A DNA stretch of 64,000 bases from CAVXXB01 sp963765585 (lineage in GTDB: Bacteria; Calditrichota; Calditrichia; JAJRVZ01): positions 1 through 64,000 of the forward strand of contig CAVXXB010000010.1 in assembly GCA_963765585.1 (NCBI GenBank). Direction: 5' to 3'. Of the stretch, positions 1-9,778 are shown one piece after another; within the stretch, counting starts at the first letter, position 1, and every line of letters starts with the position of its first letter. The notes under the pieces are model-generated. The model did not search any database. It saw only the letters and a program-made list of their open reading frames with translations, and was not told the DNA's origin. Both the position numbers and the translations under genes were made by a program.

Positions 1-238
1 AAGTAAAAATATCGAATGTTGAATTTCGAAGTTAAAAGTACTTTGTGCCTATTCAAAGGGACTTCAGGGACTCAGGTGCTCAGGGACTAATCTGAAGCGT
101 AATACATTGAGCCTCTACTTTGTCACTTTGTCGCTTTATCTCTCCCTTTTCTCCTCTTATCCCTTTTGCCTTTCTTTTGCTTTTATCTTTTTCCTTTTTT
201 CTTTATTTTCTATAATATTCATTTGGGAGATTCTAGAT
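1..238. repeat. intergenic degenerate 7-8 bp arrays upstream of the first gene
   Basis: No gene is supported here. Positions 8-45 read as degenerate heptamers (units such as TATCGAA, TGTTGAA, TTTCGAA), and the reverse complement of this stretch recurs near 43765-43800. Positions 60-92 are degenerate octamers of the AGGGACTC type, and 113-145 are octamers of the ACTTTGTC type followed by a pyrimidine-rich run. A Shine-Dalgarno-like GGGAGA lies at 225-230 just before the ATG at 239. Confidence 0.7.
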
Positions 239-1409
239 ATGCTTAAACCGAAAACTGCGCATGGGACTGGTTGGCGGTGGACCGGGTTCATTTATTGCCG
301 CTATTCATTTTAAAGCAGCCATAATGGATGGTAAGGCGGAAATGGTGGCCGGGGCCTTCAGTCGTGATCCGGAAAAGTCGCGGCAAACGGGCAGGGAATT
401 AATGCTCGATAAAAACCGTGTATATGATAGTTATCAAGATATGATAGAGGGTGAGAAAAATCTGCCAGAGAACCAAAGAATTGATTTTGTGGCCATCACG
501 ACACCAAATGATTCGCATTTTGAGATTGCCGTAAATTTTTTGAAGGCCGGCTTTCATGTAATGTGTGAAAAACCAATGACATTTAATCTGACCGAGGCAA
601 AAGAATTGCGGAAAATTGTAAAAGAAAGCGGTTTGGTTTTCGGTCTGCTTCATAACTATACCGGGTACCCGATGGTTAAACTGGCCCGGGATATTGCACG
701 ATCCGGCGAATTGGGGGAAATACGGAAAATTGTGACCCGCTATGCCCAGGGGTGGCTTACCTATTCCCATGAGAAAGAGGGAAATATCCAGGCTTCCTGG
801 CGCGTGGATCCGAAACAAAGCGGCGCTGTGGGGGCTATTGGTGATATCGGTACCCATGCGGAAAATCTATCGGAGTACATCACCGGATTAAAAATTACAC
901 ATATATGTGCTGATATCAATGCTTTTGGTGCGGATCGAATTCTGGATGATGACGGTAATTTATTATTAAAATATGACAACGGTGCCCATGGTTTGATATA
1001 TGTCAGCCAGATATCCGGAGGTGAAGAAAATGGTCTGGCTATTTGGATTTATGGCTCAAAAAAAAGTCTGGAGTGGCATCAGGAAAATCCGAATTATTTG
1101 AAAGTTAAAGAGGATAATGGACCGGCGGTGGTCTGGAAACGAGGCAACAGTTATATATCTGATCGCAGCCCGGCTGCGGGAAGAGCTTCGCGGACTCCCT
1201 TTGGCCATCCGGAAGGATTTATCGAAGCTTTTGCTAGCATCTATGTCAATTATCTGGACACACTCAGCGCAACTCTTTCCGGCGGGAAACCAGATCCGTT
1301 GATGTTGGATTTTCCCAATGTTGATGATGGTGTGCGTGGTATGCAGTTTATTGAAACCGTAGTTAAAAGCGCGAAGAGTGATAAGAAGTGGACTGAATTT
1401 TTAACATAG
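239..1409 (+). CDS. Gfo/Idh/MocA-family NAD(P)-dependent oxidoreductase (N-terminal frameshift)
   Basis: Probable cytoplasmic sugar or polyol dehydrogenase. An N-terminal Rossmann fold shows the dinucleotide motif GLVGGGPGSF within the first 20 residues and the family EKP catalytic motif near residue 104 (CEKPMTFNLTEA). The C-terminal half fits the GFO_IDH_MocA alpha/beta domain, and the total of about 390 residues is normal. The best start is ATG 239, because GGGAGA lies about 9 bases upstream and it gives the usual MLKPKLRMGLVGG-type N-terminus. Reaching the main frame then needs removal of one A in the AAAA run near 251-254. Starting at ATG 261 avoids the shift but has no ribosome site. 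The following gene encodes a TIM-barrel isomerase, a common partner in inositol and sugar catabolism. The substrate cannot be told from sequence. Confidence 0.9.
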
Positions 1410-1500
1410 GGCACAAAGGCACAGAGTAGGGACACGGCATGTTGAAAACCCCGTTTTCGGGGCCGTGTCCGGTCCCTTAGCACCTGAGTCCCTAAGTTCC
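1410..1500. repeat. hairpin and octamer repeat after the oxidoreductase gene
   Basis: A GGACACGGC arm (1430-1438) pairs with GCCGTGTCC (1462-1470), with a nested CCCCG-TTTT-CGGGG hairpin inside. This could act as a transcription terminator, although no clear T-run follows. Positions 1471-1498 are nearly the reverse complement of the octamer array at 66-92, so the Gfo/Idh gene is bounded by an inverted repeat pair. Confidence 0.6.
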
Positions 1501-1601
1501 GTGAAATGTTTTCTTTGGCCTTTTGCCTTTGGCCTCTTGGCCATTATAGTGATATATCACAACGAATGACATATATCTAAAAATCAGATGGGGAGAATAA
1601 A

Positions 1602-2594
1602 ATGGCACGACCCGTAACATTATTCACCGGACAGTGGGCCGATTTGACACTGGAAGATCTGGCAAAAAAAGCGGCTGAGTGGGGCTATGATGGGTTGGAA
1701 CTGGCCTGTTGGGGTGATCATATGGATGTGGACAAAGCCGCCAATGATCCGGAGTATTGCCAAAAGCAGAAGGCGATTCTTAAAAAATATGATCTGCAAT
1801 TATTTGCCATCAGTAATCATTTGGCTGGCCAATTGGTATGCGATTTGAATAATGACAGCCGTTCTGATGGATTTGCTCCCGAGGATTGTGCGGGTGATGC
1901 GGATAAGAAACGTGCCTGGGCTGTGGAGGCCATGAAAAATACAGCGCGGGCCGCGAAGAATCTGGGACTGGATGTGGTCAACGGTTTTACCGGTTCATCC
2001 ATCTGGCATATGCTTTATAGTTTCCCGCCTGTGACCGAAGAAATGCTGGAAGACGGATTTACCCATTTTGCTAAAATGTGGAATCCCATATTTGATGTGT
2101 TTGACGAGTGTGGCGTAAAATTTGCGCTGGAAGTACATCCGACTGAAATCGCCTTTGATATCATTACCGCAAAGAAGGCACTGGACGCCGTCGATAACCG
2201 CAAAACATTCGGTTTTAATTTTGATCCCAGTCATCTGCACTGGCAAATGGTCGATCCGGTATTTTTTATCAATGAATTTTCAGACCGTATATATCATGTC
2301 CACATGAAGGATGCGGCGATTCAGTTAAATGGACGCACCGGAATTCTGGCCTCGCATCTCGATTTTGGTCATCCCGAACGTGGCTGGGATTTCAGATCAC
2401 TGGGTCGCGGCGGGGTGGATTTTGAGGAGATCATCCGGGCCTTGAATCAAATTGGCTACACAGGTCCTCTATCTGTGGAATGGGAAGACAGCCGAATGAA
2501 CCGGGAACATGGCGCGCAGGAGGCTTGTGATTTTGTTAAGGATTTGGATTTTACACCATCAGATGTGGCGTTTGATGCGGCGTTTGATAAGTAA
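1602..2594 (+). CDS. sugar phosphate isomerase/epimerase (xylose isomerase-like TIM barrel)
   Basis: A 330-residue AP-endonuclease-2-like TIM barrel (IolE/IolI/hydroxypyruvate isomerase superfamily). Candidate divalent-metal ligands occur in the family order: Glu in FALEVHPTEIAFD, Asp/His in FNFDPSHLHWQ, His in YHVHMKDA and Glu in SVEWEDS. There is no signal peptide, so it acts in the cytosol. ATG 1602 is preceded by GGGGAGAATAAA, a good ribosome site. It follows a Gfo/Idh oxidoreductase by about 190 bases; such pairs commonly oxidise and isomerise inositols or keto-sugars, but the substrate here is unknown. Confidence 0.9.
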   Translation: MARPVTLFTGQWADLTLEDLAKKAAEWGYDGLELACWGDHMDVDKAANDPEYCQKQKAILKKYDLQLFAISNHLAGQLVCDLNNDSRSDGFAPEDCAGDADKKRAWAVEAMKNTARAAKNLGLDVVNGFTGSSIWHMLYSFPPVTEEMLEDGFTHFAKMWNPIFDVFDECGVKFALEVHPTEIAFDIITAKKALDAVDNRKTFGFNFDPSHLHWQMVDPVFFINEFSDRIYHVHMKDAAIQLNGRTGILASHLDFGHPERGWDFRSLGRGGVDFEEIIRALNQIGYTGPLSVEWEDSRMNREHGAQEACDFVKDLDFTPSDVAFDAAFDK

Positions 2595-2611
2595 CGGCGC
2601 TGATTAGGGAT

Positions 2612-2730
2612 TAGAGATTGGAGAATAAAAATTGTCATCCTGAACTTGTTTCAGGATCTATTAAATAATATATATTTCTTTCCCGGAGATTCGCGAAGCG
2701 GTCTCCGGGATTTTTACAGAGAACACGGAC
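2612..2730. repeat. left arm of the ~120-bp inverted repeat around the toxin-antitoxin pair
   Basis: The order of blocks is GAGATTGGAGA, a CCTGAACTTGTTTCAGGATC half-palindrome, a CTTTCCCGGAGATTCGCGAA block running into AGCGGTCTCC, then AGAACACGGA. The same blocks occur in the same order on the opposite strand at 3605-3732, with scattered mismatches and small gaps. Degenerate heptamers (GATTAGG, GATTAGA, GATTGGA) precede the arm at 2602-2622. Confidence 0.8.
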
Positions 2731-2866
2731 AAAACAAACGAAACGGATTCTTACCGAAAAAATAAAGTGAGAATTTTTCGTATCTCACATTCGAACCGAA
2801 TTTTATCATATTTTGCCTACTGCCTACTGCCTACTGCCTATTGCGAATAAGAATAACTCCTGATTT

Positions 2867-3184
2867 CTAACCGCCAATTTCCAACGCAAATGAAAGGGCA
2901 GAGTTTAATTTCTCAATCTTTTCATGAGATAAACGGGATATATATGAGCCCAGTCTGGTTTTTGATATGGTTTGGATGTGATCAAGATTAATTGCACAGA
3001 GTGTCTTCATCCCATCGCTTTCATCAATGACGACTTCGGTGGGAATAGACCTGATGGTTGATGTGATGGGTGCAATGGTCACATAATTTAAATAACTCAG
3101 CGCCGATTGCCTGGTAAGTATTACGACGGGTCTTTGCTTGTCGGGAGATCTGAATTTATACCAGTAGATTTCACCTCTGTTCAT
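2867..3184 (-). CDS. MazF/PemK-like mRNA interferase toxin
   Basis: A 105-residue protein starting MNRGEIYWYKF with the PemK-fold hallmarks: an N-terminal GEIYW strand, the RPVVILTRQ segment, the APITSTIRSIPTEV loop and a C-terminal LDHIQTISKTRLG segment. MazF-family toxins are cytosolic endoribonucleases that cut mRNA at short motifs. I chose the start at 3184 because it falls one base after the antitoxin stop and matches family N-termini; upstream in-frame codons would overlap the antitoxin gene. It is co-transcribed with the ribbon-helix-helix gene, and the pair sits inside long inverted repeats. Confidence 0.9.
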   Translation of the reverse strand: MNRGEIYWYKFRSPDKQRPVVILTRQSALSYLNYVTIAPITSTIRSIPTEVVIDESDGMKTLCAINLDHIQTISKTRLGSYISRLSHEKIEKLNSALSFALEIGG

Positions 3185-3185
3185 A

Positions 3186-3413
3186 TTATATCCAGCTCTG
3201 TTCGTCCCGCCAGAGATCGAATTCAGCATTTGTCACCGGGTTCTTGACGTATCCAGCCTTATGAATTTTCTCTAATTCTTTTGTACGAATATCCTCCAGA
3301 TATCGTGACATGGCACGTCTGATAAATTCGGATCGATTTGTGTCGAGTTTTTTAATCATTTTGTCCACATCCTGCAATAATTTTTCATCTAAGGTCATCT
3401 GAATCGTTTTCAA
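3186..3413 (-). CDS. ribbon-helix-helix (CopG/MazE-like) antitoxin
   Basis: About 75 residues. The N-terminus KTIQMTLDEKLLQDVDKMIK, followed by RSEFIRRAMSRYLE, is a classical ribbon-helix-helix DNA-binding fold. The C-terminal tail (NPVTNAEFDLWRDEQSWI) would wrap the toxin. I place the start at TTG 3413 because a purine-rich AGGGGTGGGGA lies directly upstream. The upstream ATG at 3461 would translate a palindromic operator into MYNYPHNH, which looks non-coding. It lies upstream of and one base from the MazF-like toxin, the normal gene order, and probably represses the operon by binding the palindrome at 3426-3457. Confidence 0.85.
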   Translation of the reverse strand: MKTIQMTLDEKLLQDVDKMIKKLDTNRSEFIRRAMSRYLEDIRTKELEKIHKAGYVKNPVTNAEFDLWRDEQSWI

Positions 3414-3425
3414 ATCCCCACCCCT

Positions 3426-3457
3426 ATAATTATCCCTATGATTATGTGGATAATTAT
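3426..3457. promoter_or_regulatory. palindromic operator of the toxin-antitoxin operon
   Basis: Perfect 10-bp inverted repeat: ATAATTATCC (3426-3435) and GGATAATTAT (3448-3457) with a 12-bp spacer, immediately upstream of the TTG start of the ribbon-helix-helix gene. Its position and symmetry fit autoregulation by the antitoxin. Confidence 0.65.
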
Positions 3458-3604
3458 ACACATATATATACCGATTGGCAAGGAAATTATTTAGAAATGA
3501 GAAAGAGTATTATTTTGCAATCATAAATGGACGATTGGTTTTAGCTTCGAATTCGAATATTGAAAATATTTAGATTCTTTTTTTCTTGTTAATCCGAGCA
3601 ATCC

Positions 3605-3732
3605 GTGTATTCCGTGTTCTATTAATAAATCCGGGAGACCGCTTTGCTAATCTCAGGGAAAGTTTTTAATTAGTAATATGGATCCTGAAACAAGTTCAGG
3701 TTGGCCCTGTTCAAAATCTCCAATCTCCATAC
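3605..3732. repeat. right arm of the inverted repeat around the toxin-antitoxin pair
   Basis: Reverse-complement counterpart of 2612-2730. It contains TCCGTGTTCT, then GGGAGACCGCTTTGC, then GGATCCTGAAACAAGTTCAG, then CAATCTCC, in mirrored order. The remaining intergenic DNA to 4026 is AT-rich and shows nothing else I recognise. Confidence 0.8.
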
Positions 3733-4026
3733 TCTATTATAGAACAGGGATAAACGCAGATCTTTTAAAGCAAACTAAGAATAAATATTATTAAATCTTA
3801 GTTATAATTTTCGTCTTTGTAAGAAATTGTGGCAGATAACAATTTACATTCAGGCCCACTATTATTAATGACATTACAGGCTAAAGAGTTCTAAATTGCA
3901 ATGTTTAGTGTAGGTTTTAAAAAAAATATTTTGAATTAAAAATAATGGCGGTTAAATTCACAATTCTTCGGAATTTCTAACTATCATATTGTTAAATAAG
4001 AATAAACATATTGAAAAGAGAGAATT

Positions 4027-5178
4027 ATGAAAATTTTTCACTATTCATCTATAATTATCCTCTCGATTTTACTTTATACATGTGGATCAGATGATGTTAC
4101 AGATGCGGTTAAATTTCAGGTACCCGTATATGTTACAAAGGGGCAGAATGTACCCATGTATATAGATTTTGTGGGTCAGGTGTATGGCTATAAGGATATT
4201 GCCATCCGTGCCCGTGTAGAAGGTTTCCTTGAGGGGATTCACTTTCAGGAAGGCTCACGAATTAAAGAGGGGAAATTATTATATACACTGGAAAGCCAGC
4301 AATTCCGTGCGGATGAGGCGGCCATGCTTAGTAGAGTGGCCGAAGCAAAAACAATGCTGGCCAAAGCCGAAAGTGATTTGAACCGGTACCGTCCCCTGGC
4401 TGAGCAGAATGCAGTAAGTGAGAGCGATCTGGATGCGGCAGTGGCTTCTTATGATGCGGCCGTTTCTTCTGTGAAAGCAGCGGAAGCCAACCTGCGTGCC
4501 TCACGCATTCAATTAAGTTATACAAAAATATATTCCCCCATAAATGGAACGATTGGTAAAACCCAGGCGAAAGTGGGTGATTTTGTAGGAAAGAGTCCAA
4601 ATCCGGTTATACTAAATGTTGTTTCGCGTATCGATACGATTTTGGTAGAGTTTTTCTTATCAGAAAATCAATATTTAAATGTTGCCCGTTATTTTTCATC
4701 TCAGGAGTATCTTGAGAGGGATCTAGATGATAAGGCCAAAATACGGTTAATCTTATCGGACGGCTCGTTATATGACCATGCTGGTAAAATCGATTTTATT
4801 GACCGTGGAATAGATCCCACGATGGGAGCTATATTGGTTCAGGCATCCTACCCAAATCCTGATGAATTGATTAAGCCGGGCCAATACGCAAAAGTGCAAA
4901 TTGAACTTATGTCCGGAAAGAACAGCATCTTTGTACCACAAAGATGCCTGATGGAACTGCAGGGTCAGTATCAGGTGTATGTTGTGGATGATAGTGGAAA
5001 GGTAGAAGCAAGGCAGGTTAAAGTGGATCATAAGGTAAATAACTTCTGGCATATTACCGAAGGCCTGACTGCGAATGAAAAGGTAATATATGAGGGTCTA
5101 CAAAAAGTCCGATCGGGGCATATCGTAGAACCCGTTGTCGAGGAAGTTGAATTTATTAGTTCGAAAACCGGAAATTAA
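4027..5178 (+). CDS. RND efflux periplasmic adaptor (membrane fusion protein), lipoprotein
   Basis: A 383-residue AcrA/MexA-type adaptor. The N-terminus has a hydrophobic segment ending in a lipobox-like LLYTCGSDD, so the mature protein is probably lipid-anchored in the periplasm. A split biotinyl-lipoyl domain flanks an alpha-hairpin: VEGFLEGIHFQEGSRIKEGKLLYTL on one side and YSPINGTIGKTQAKVGDFV on the other. Beta-barrel and membrane-proximal domains follow. It is the first gene of a tripartite operon, with the RND pump three bases downstream. ATG 4027 is preceded by GAGAGAATT. Confidence 0.93.
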   Translation: MKIFHYSSIIILSILLYTCGSDDVTDAVKFQVPVYVTKGQNVPMYIDFVGQVYGYKDIAIRARVEGFLEGIHFQEGSRIKEGKLLYTLESQQFRADEAAMLSRVAEAKTMLAKAESDLNRYRPLAEQNAVSESDLDAAVASYDAAVSSVKAAEANLRASRIQLSYTKIYSPINGTIGKTQAKVGDFVGKSPNPVILNVVSRIDTILVEFFLSENQYLNVARYFSSQEYLERDLDDKAKIRLILSDGSLYDHAGKIDFIDRGIDPTMGAILVQASYPNPDELIKPGQYAKVQIELMSGKNSIFVPQRCLMELQGQYQVYVVDDSGKVEARQVKVDHKVNNFWHITEGLTANEKVIYEGLQKVRSGHIVEPVVEEVEFISSKTGN

Positions 5179-5180
5179 AT

Positions 5181-8100
5181 ATGGGCAATTTCTTTGTAAG
5201 AAGACCAATAGTTGCAATAGTCATTGCAATAATAATTGTGATCGTCGGATCTGTTTCAATGATCGGATTACCGATTGAACAATATCCGAATTTGACACCA
5301 CCCATCGTGCAGGTTAGAGCAACCTATACCGGAGCAAATGCCGTCAATGTCGAGGAATCAGTCGCCACCCCATTAGAACAGCAAATTAATGGCGTGGAAA
5401 ATATGATATACATGAAATCGACTAATTCAAATGACGGAACAATGCTCATCGACATCTCTTTTGATGTGGGTACGGATCCGGATATGAATACGGTACTGTC
5501 TCAGAACCGGGTTTCAGCTGCGACAGCCAAGTTGCCCGAATCCGTTAAAAAATATGGTGTTACAACGGAAAAATCTTTGCCAAATATTTTGATGTTGATC
5601 ACCCTGACATCAGATGGCCGGTATGATCAGGATTTTCTGGGTAATTATGCACTGATCAATATTAAAGATCAGTTAGCCAGGATTAAGGGTATCGGACGGG
5701 TAAATGTTCTGGGCGCTTCTGATTATTCAATGCGCATCTGGATCAAACCCGATCGCCTGGCGCAGATGGGCATTACCATACCGGAAATTATAAATGCCAT
5801 AAACGAACAAAATGTTATTGCACCCGGCGGTAAATTTGGTGCAGAACCTGCGCCACCCGGTACGGAGTTTACCTATACTGTCAGACTGCCGGAAAGATTC
5901 AGTTCACCAGAGGCCTTTGGTGAGATTGTGGTGAGGACACAATCGGATGGGTCACAGGTTAAACTTAAAAATGTGGCTACTATTAATTTAGGTGTAGAAA
6001 CCTACAATGCATTTACACGCCTGAACAAAGAAACTTGTTCGCTCATTGCGTTATACCAGGCGCCCGGATCCAATGCAGTTGAATTGGCAGAAAATGTAAT
6101 TAATGAGATGAATATTCTAAAACAAAAGTTTCCTGAAAGTGTTAAATATGATATCTCATTAGATTCCACAGCTCCAATTATAGCGGGTATAAGAGATATT
6201 ATCGTAACCCTGATTATCGCATTGGTACTTGTGGTATTGGTTGTATTTATTTTTATACAGGATTGGCGTGCTACGCTGATACCCACACTGGCGATCCCGG
6301 TTTCGCTGATTGGTGCCTTTATGTTTTTCCCTATCCTTGGATTTACCATCAATGTATTGTCATTACTGGGATTGGTGTTAGCCATTGGAATTGTCGTGGA
6401 TGATGCGATTGTGGTGGTTGAAGCCGTGCAGGTGAATATCGCTGGAGGAATGACTGCCAAAGAAGCCACCTCCGATGCCATGGCGAAAGTAACCGCTCCG
6501 GTGATTGCCACTACTCTGGTTTTAATTGCCGTATTTATACCTGTTGCGGGAATGGCTGGTATTACGGGCTTGCTTTATCAACAATTTGCCATAACAATTG
6601 TAGTTTCCGTGATTGTTTCATCTGTAAACGCATTAACACTAAGCCCGGCTCTGTGTTCTCTGTTACTGAAAGCCCCGAAAAAATATGGCGGACCATTGGG
6701 CTGGTTTTTTGGAAAATTTGATCATGGCATGTCAAAAGCAACAGACAGTTATATGAGTTTTACTAATGTGGTCACACGAAAACTCAAGCGGGGAGTCGTA
6801 TTTATTTTGATAATGACCCTTGGTGCGGTAGTATTTGGCTCTCTTGTTCCCGGAGGATTTATTCCCGAAGAAGATATGGGTTATTTCTATGTAAATATGC
6901 AATTGCCAAGTGCTGCTTCACTTCAAAGGTCTGATGTGGTCGCCAAGGAAATTGAAGAAATTATCATGAGCGATCCGGATGTACAATATTTAACAAATGC
7001 TACAGGGTTCAGTTTATTGACCGCATCATATTCAGCGAATAATGGATTTATGTTTGTTACTCTCAACGATTGGTCGGAGAGAGACAGAACAGCCAGGGAA
7101 ATCGTACAACAGCTCAATTTTAAGCTCGCCAGAAAGATAAAAGGGGCCCAGGTTTTTGCCTTTGGTCCGCCTGCAATACCCGGTCTTGGTAGTGGCTCGG
7201 GATTTAGTATTATGTTACAGGACAGAGGTGGTAATACGCCGGATTATTTAGCCAAATCGGCAATGGATTTTATCATGGCTGCCAATGCCCGCCCGGAAAT
7301 TGGAAATGCATTCACTACATTCCAGGCGAGTGTGCCACAAAGATTTCTGGATATAAATAGAGAAAAAGCATTAAAACTTGGGGTTTCTTTAAATGATTTG
7401 TATACCACTGTCGGTGCCTTTATGGGTGGGGCCTATGTAAATGATTTCACCCGTTTTGGCCGCTTGTATAAAACATATATCCAGGCAGAGCCGCAATACA
7501 GGGTAAGCGAAAATCAGATAAATAATTTTTTCATACAGAATAAGAATGGTGATATGGTACCCCTGGCAACTTTGGCAACTATCAGACCAATATCAGGACC
7601 CGAATATACCAATAGATTTAATTTATTCAGATCAGTTGAAGTTACAGGCAGTCCCGCCGCAGGATACAGCTCAGCTGAAGCTATGTCGGCGCTGGAAGAA
7701 GTGGCATCTCAGGTTTTGCCCTCTGATATGAATTTTTCCTGGAATGCGATGTCGTTCCAGGAGAAAAAGGCTTCTGGCTCCCTGGGAATAATACTTACCT
7801 TCTCTTTAGTATTTGTATTTCTAATTCTTGCTGCACAATATGAAAGTTGGTCTTTGCCACTTAGTATTTTGTTGGGAACTCCGTTTGCCATATTTGGGGC
7901 ATTGTTTCTCCTGTGGGGTGCAAGATTATTTAGCCCGACCTTTGAAAATAATATTTTTGCACAAGTTTCCTTCGTGATGTTGATTGGTATGGCGGCAAAG
8001 AATGCCATTCTAATTGTTGAATTTGCAAACGAAGAATTCCAAAGCGGGCTCAGTTTGGTCGACTCAGCTATTAAAGCAGCCAGATCCAGATTCAGACCGA

Positions 8101-8313
8101 TCCTAATGACAGCCTTTTCATTTATTCTTGGGGTGTTCCCGCTTGTAGTTGCGTCTGGTTCCGGGGCTGAAGCCCGTAAGGTGATGGGTATGGCACTACT
8201 GGGTGGGATGACGTTGGCAACATGTGCTGGGAGTTTTTTTGTATCCGATGTTATTTAATCTGATTGGAAAAATTGCCAATTATGAGAAAAAACGAGAAAC
8301 ACAAAATGATTAA
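5181..8313 (+). CDS. RND (HAE1) inner-membrane efflux transporter (C-terminal frameshift)
   Basis: About 1,040 residues, AcrB-like. TM1 is FFVRRPIVAIVIAIIIVIVG, and the proton-relay Asp pair is present in TM4 (VVDDAIVVVEAV, about residues 407-408). The second half repeats the TM pattern and ends with the family segment MGMALLGGMTLATCAG. Two large periplasmic porter loops are visible. The frame breaks near 8243: dropping one base in GTATCCGATG restores the expected FFVPMLFNLI C-terminus, which ends at TAA 8311-8313 and overlaps the outer-membrane factor start. It probably exports hydrophobic compounds together with its adaptor and TolC-like partner. The one-base extra is more likely a sequencing error than inactivation. 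Confidence 0.93.
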
Positions 8314-9747
8314 AATTAAATTATTATTTGTCTGCCTGATTATACTCATATTGATATCAGGTTGTGCCGTGGGACCGAATTTTACCAAACCCGAGCCTGA
8401 GACTCTGGAAATATATTCATTACCGGATTCGGTTGGAATTGATACAACCACAATTGATTCATTGGTCAATCTGAACTGGTGGGAATTATTTGAAGACTCC
8501 GGTTTTGGACACATTGGTCAGAATTGCTCTGAATGAGAATAAAAATGTCAATATTGCCGTTAGCAGACTTGAAGAGGCCAGGGCAACTCTGGGTTTTACA
8601 AAAGCGGATATTTATCCCAGGTTGGATATTCAGGCGACCGCAACCAGAGGAAATCTGGTCGGAGGATCTTTACAGTCAGAATCTACTAATAATTCATTCT
8701 TTATTGCCCCTGTGGTTAACTGGGAGATTGACTTTTGGGGTAAATTCCGGAGAGCGAATGAGGCAGCACGTGCAGAGTTAATGGCCTCAACTTATTCATT
8801 ACGAACCGTACAAATTGGTTTGATTTCTGAAGTGGTAAGCACTTATTTCTTACTACTGGATTTTCAACGCCGCCTGGAAATTTCTTATCATACGCTGGAT
8901 TCCCGCACGGAGAGTTTACGCATTATCTCTCAACGATTTGAAAAGGGCATCGTACCTGAAATTGACTATAATCAATCTCAGATTCAATTGGAAATTGCAA
9001 AAGCATCTATACCAGCAACAGAGCGTCTGATTGCAATAACACAGCATGCATTGAGCCTGTTGGTTGGCCGATTACCGGGTGAAATTATTACCGGGACCGA
9101 TTGGCAGAGGGACATAATTCCGCCTTCTATTCCGGTTGGTTTACCTTCACAATTACTGGAACGCAGACCGGATATCCTCCAATCCGAATATACATTGATG
9201 GCGCAAAATGCACGGATTGGTGTGGCCGAGGGAATGCGATTCCCGGCCATTAGTCTCACGGGAATTTTTGGCGCAGCGAGTACGGAATTATCTTCGTTAA
9301 CCACCGGAGAATCAGCGTGGTCGATCTCTGGAAGCCTTCTGGGTCCATTATTTAATTTTAACAAAAATACGCTGAGGGTTGAAATTGAAGAAGAGCGCAC
9401 AAAACAGGCATTGTATGCTTATGAAAACACTGTATTAAATGCGTTTCGTGATGTAGAAGACGCATTGGTACGGGTGCGGACATATAATGACCAGCTTAAG
9501 TCTGTGAAGAGAAAATATAATGCGGCCAAAAATGCCGCACACCTCGCTGCTGAAAGATATGATAAGGGCGTTACCAGTTATCTGGAATATCTGGATGCCG
9601 AACGCACCTATTTCAGTGTCGAATTAGAGTTGTCACAAGTCAAACAGCTTTTATGCCAATTCCTATGTGGGATTATATAAAGCCTTAGGTGGGGGATGGT
9701 TATCAGAAGAAGAGCGGGATTCAGAAAATAATGCGAATAAAGAATAA
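8306..9747 (+). CDS. TolC/OprM-like outer-membrane factor lipoprotein (two frameshifts)
   Basis: About 480 residues. The N-terminal signal ends in a lipobox (LILISGCAVGPNF), the GCAVGP pattern typical of NodT/OprM lipoproteins. Two OEP repeats follow (WEIDFWGKFRRANEAARAEL and the helical ERRPDILQSEYTLMAQNARIGVAEGMRFP region). Single extra bases interrupt it near 8503 (GACTCCGG, native EDPVLDTLVRIAL) and near 9651 (native KQLYANSYVGLYKALGGGW). After correction the frame ends at TAA 9745-9747. It overlaps the pump gene by 8 bases and completes the tripartite RND system. Confidence 0.9.
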
Positions 9748-9778
9748 ATATTCTTAATTTCATTTTTTATGTTCTCAT

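Noticed and set aside
399..857. minus-strand 152-residue frame opposite the oxidoreductase
   Set aside because: Shadow of a well-supported plus-strand gene; no domain or ribosome site.
3414..3461. ATG start of the antitoxin at 3461
   Set aside because: It would translate the operator palindrome; a ribosome site directly precedes TTG 3413.
6002..6511. minus-strand frame of 169 residues opposite the RND pump (and similar at 30028-30447, 31212-31718)
   Set aside because: Low-complexity Thr/Ile-rich translations opposite TM-coding DNA, a usual shadow artefact.
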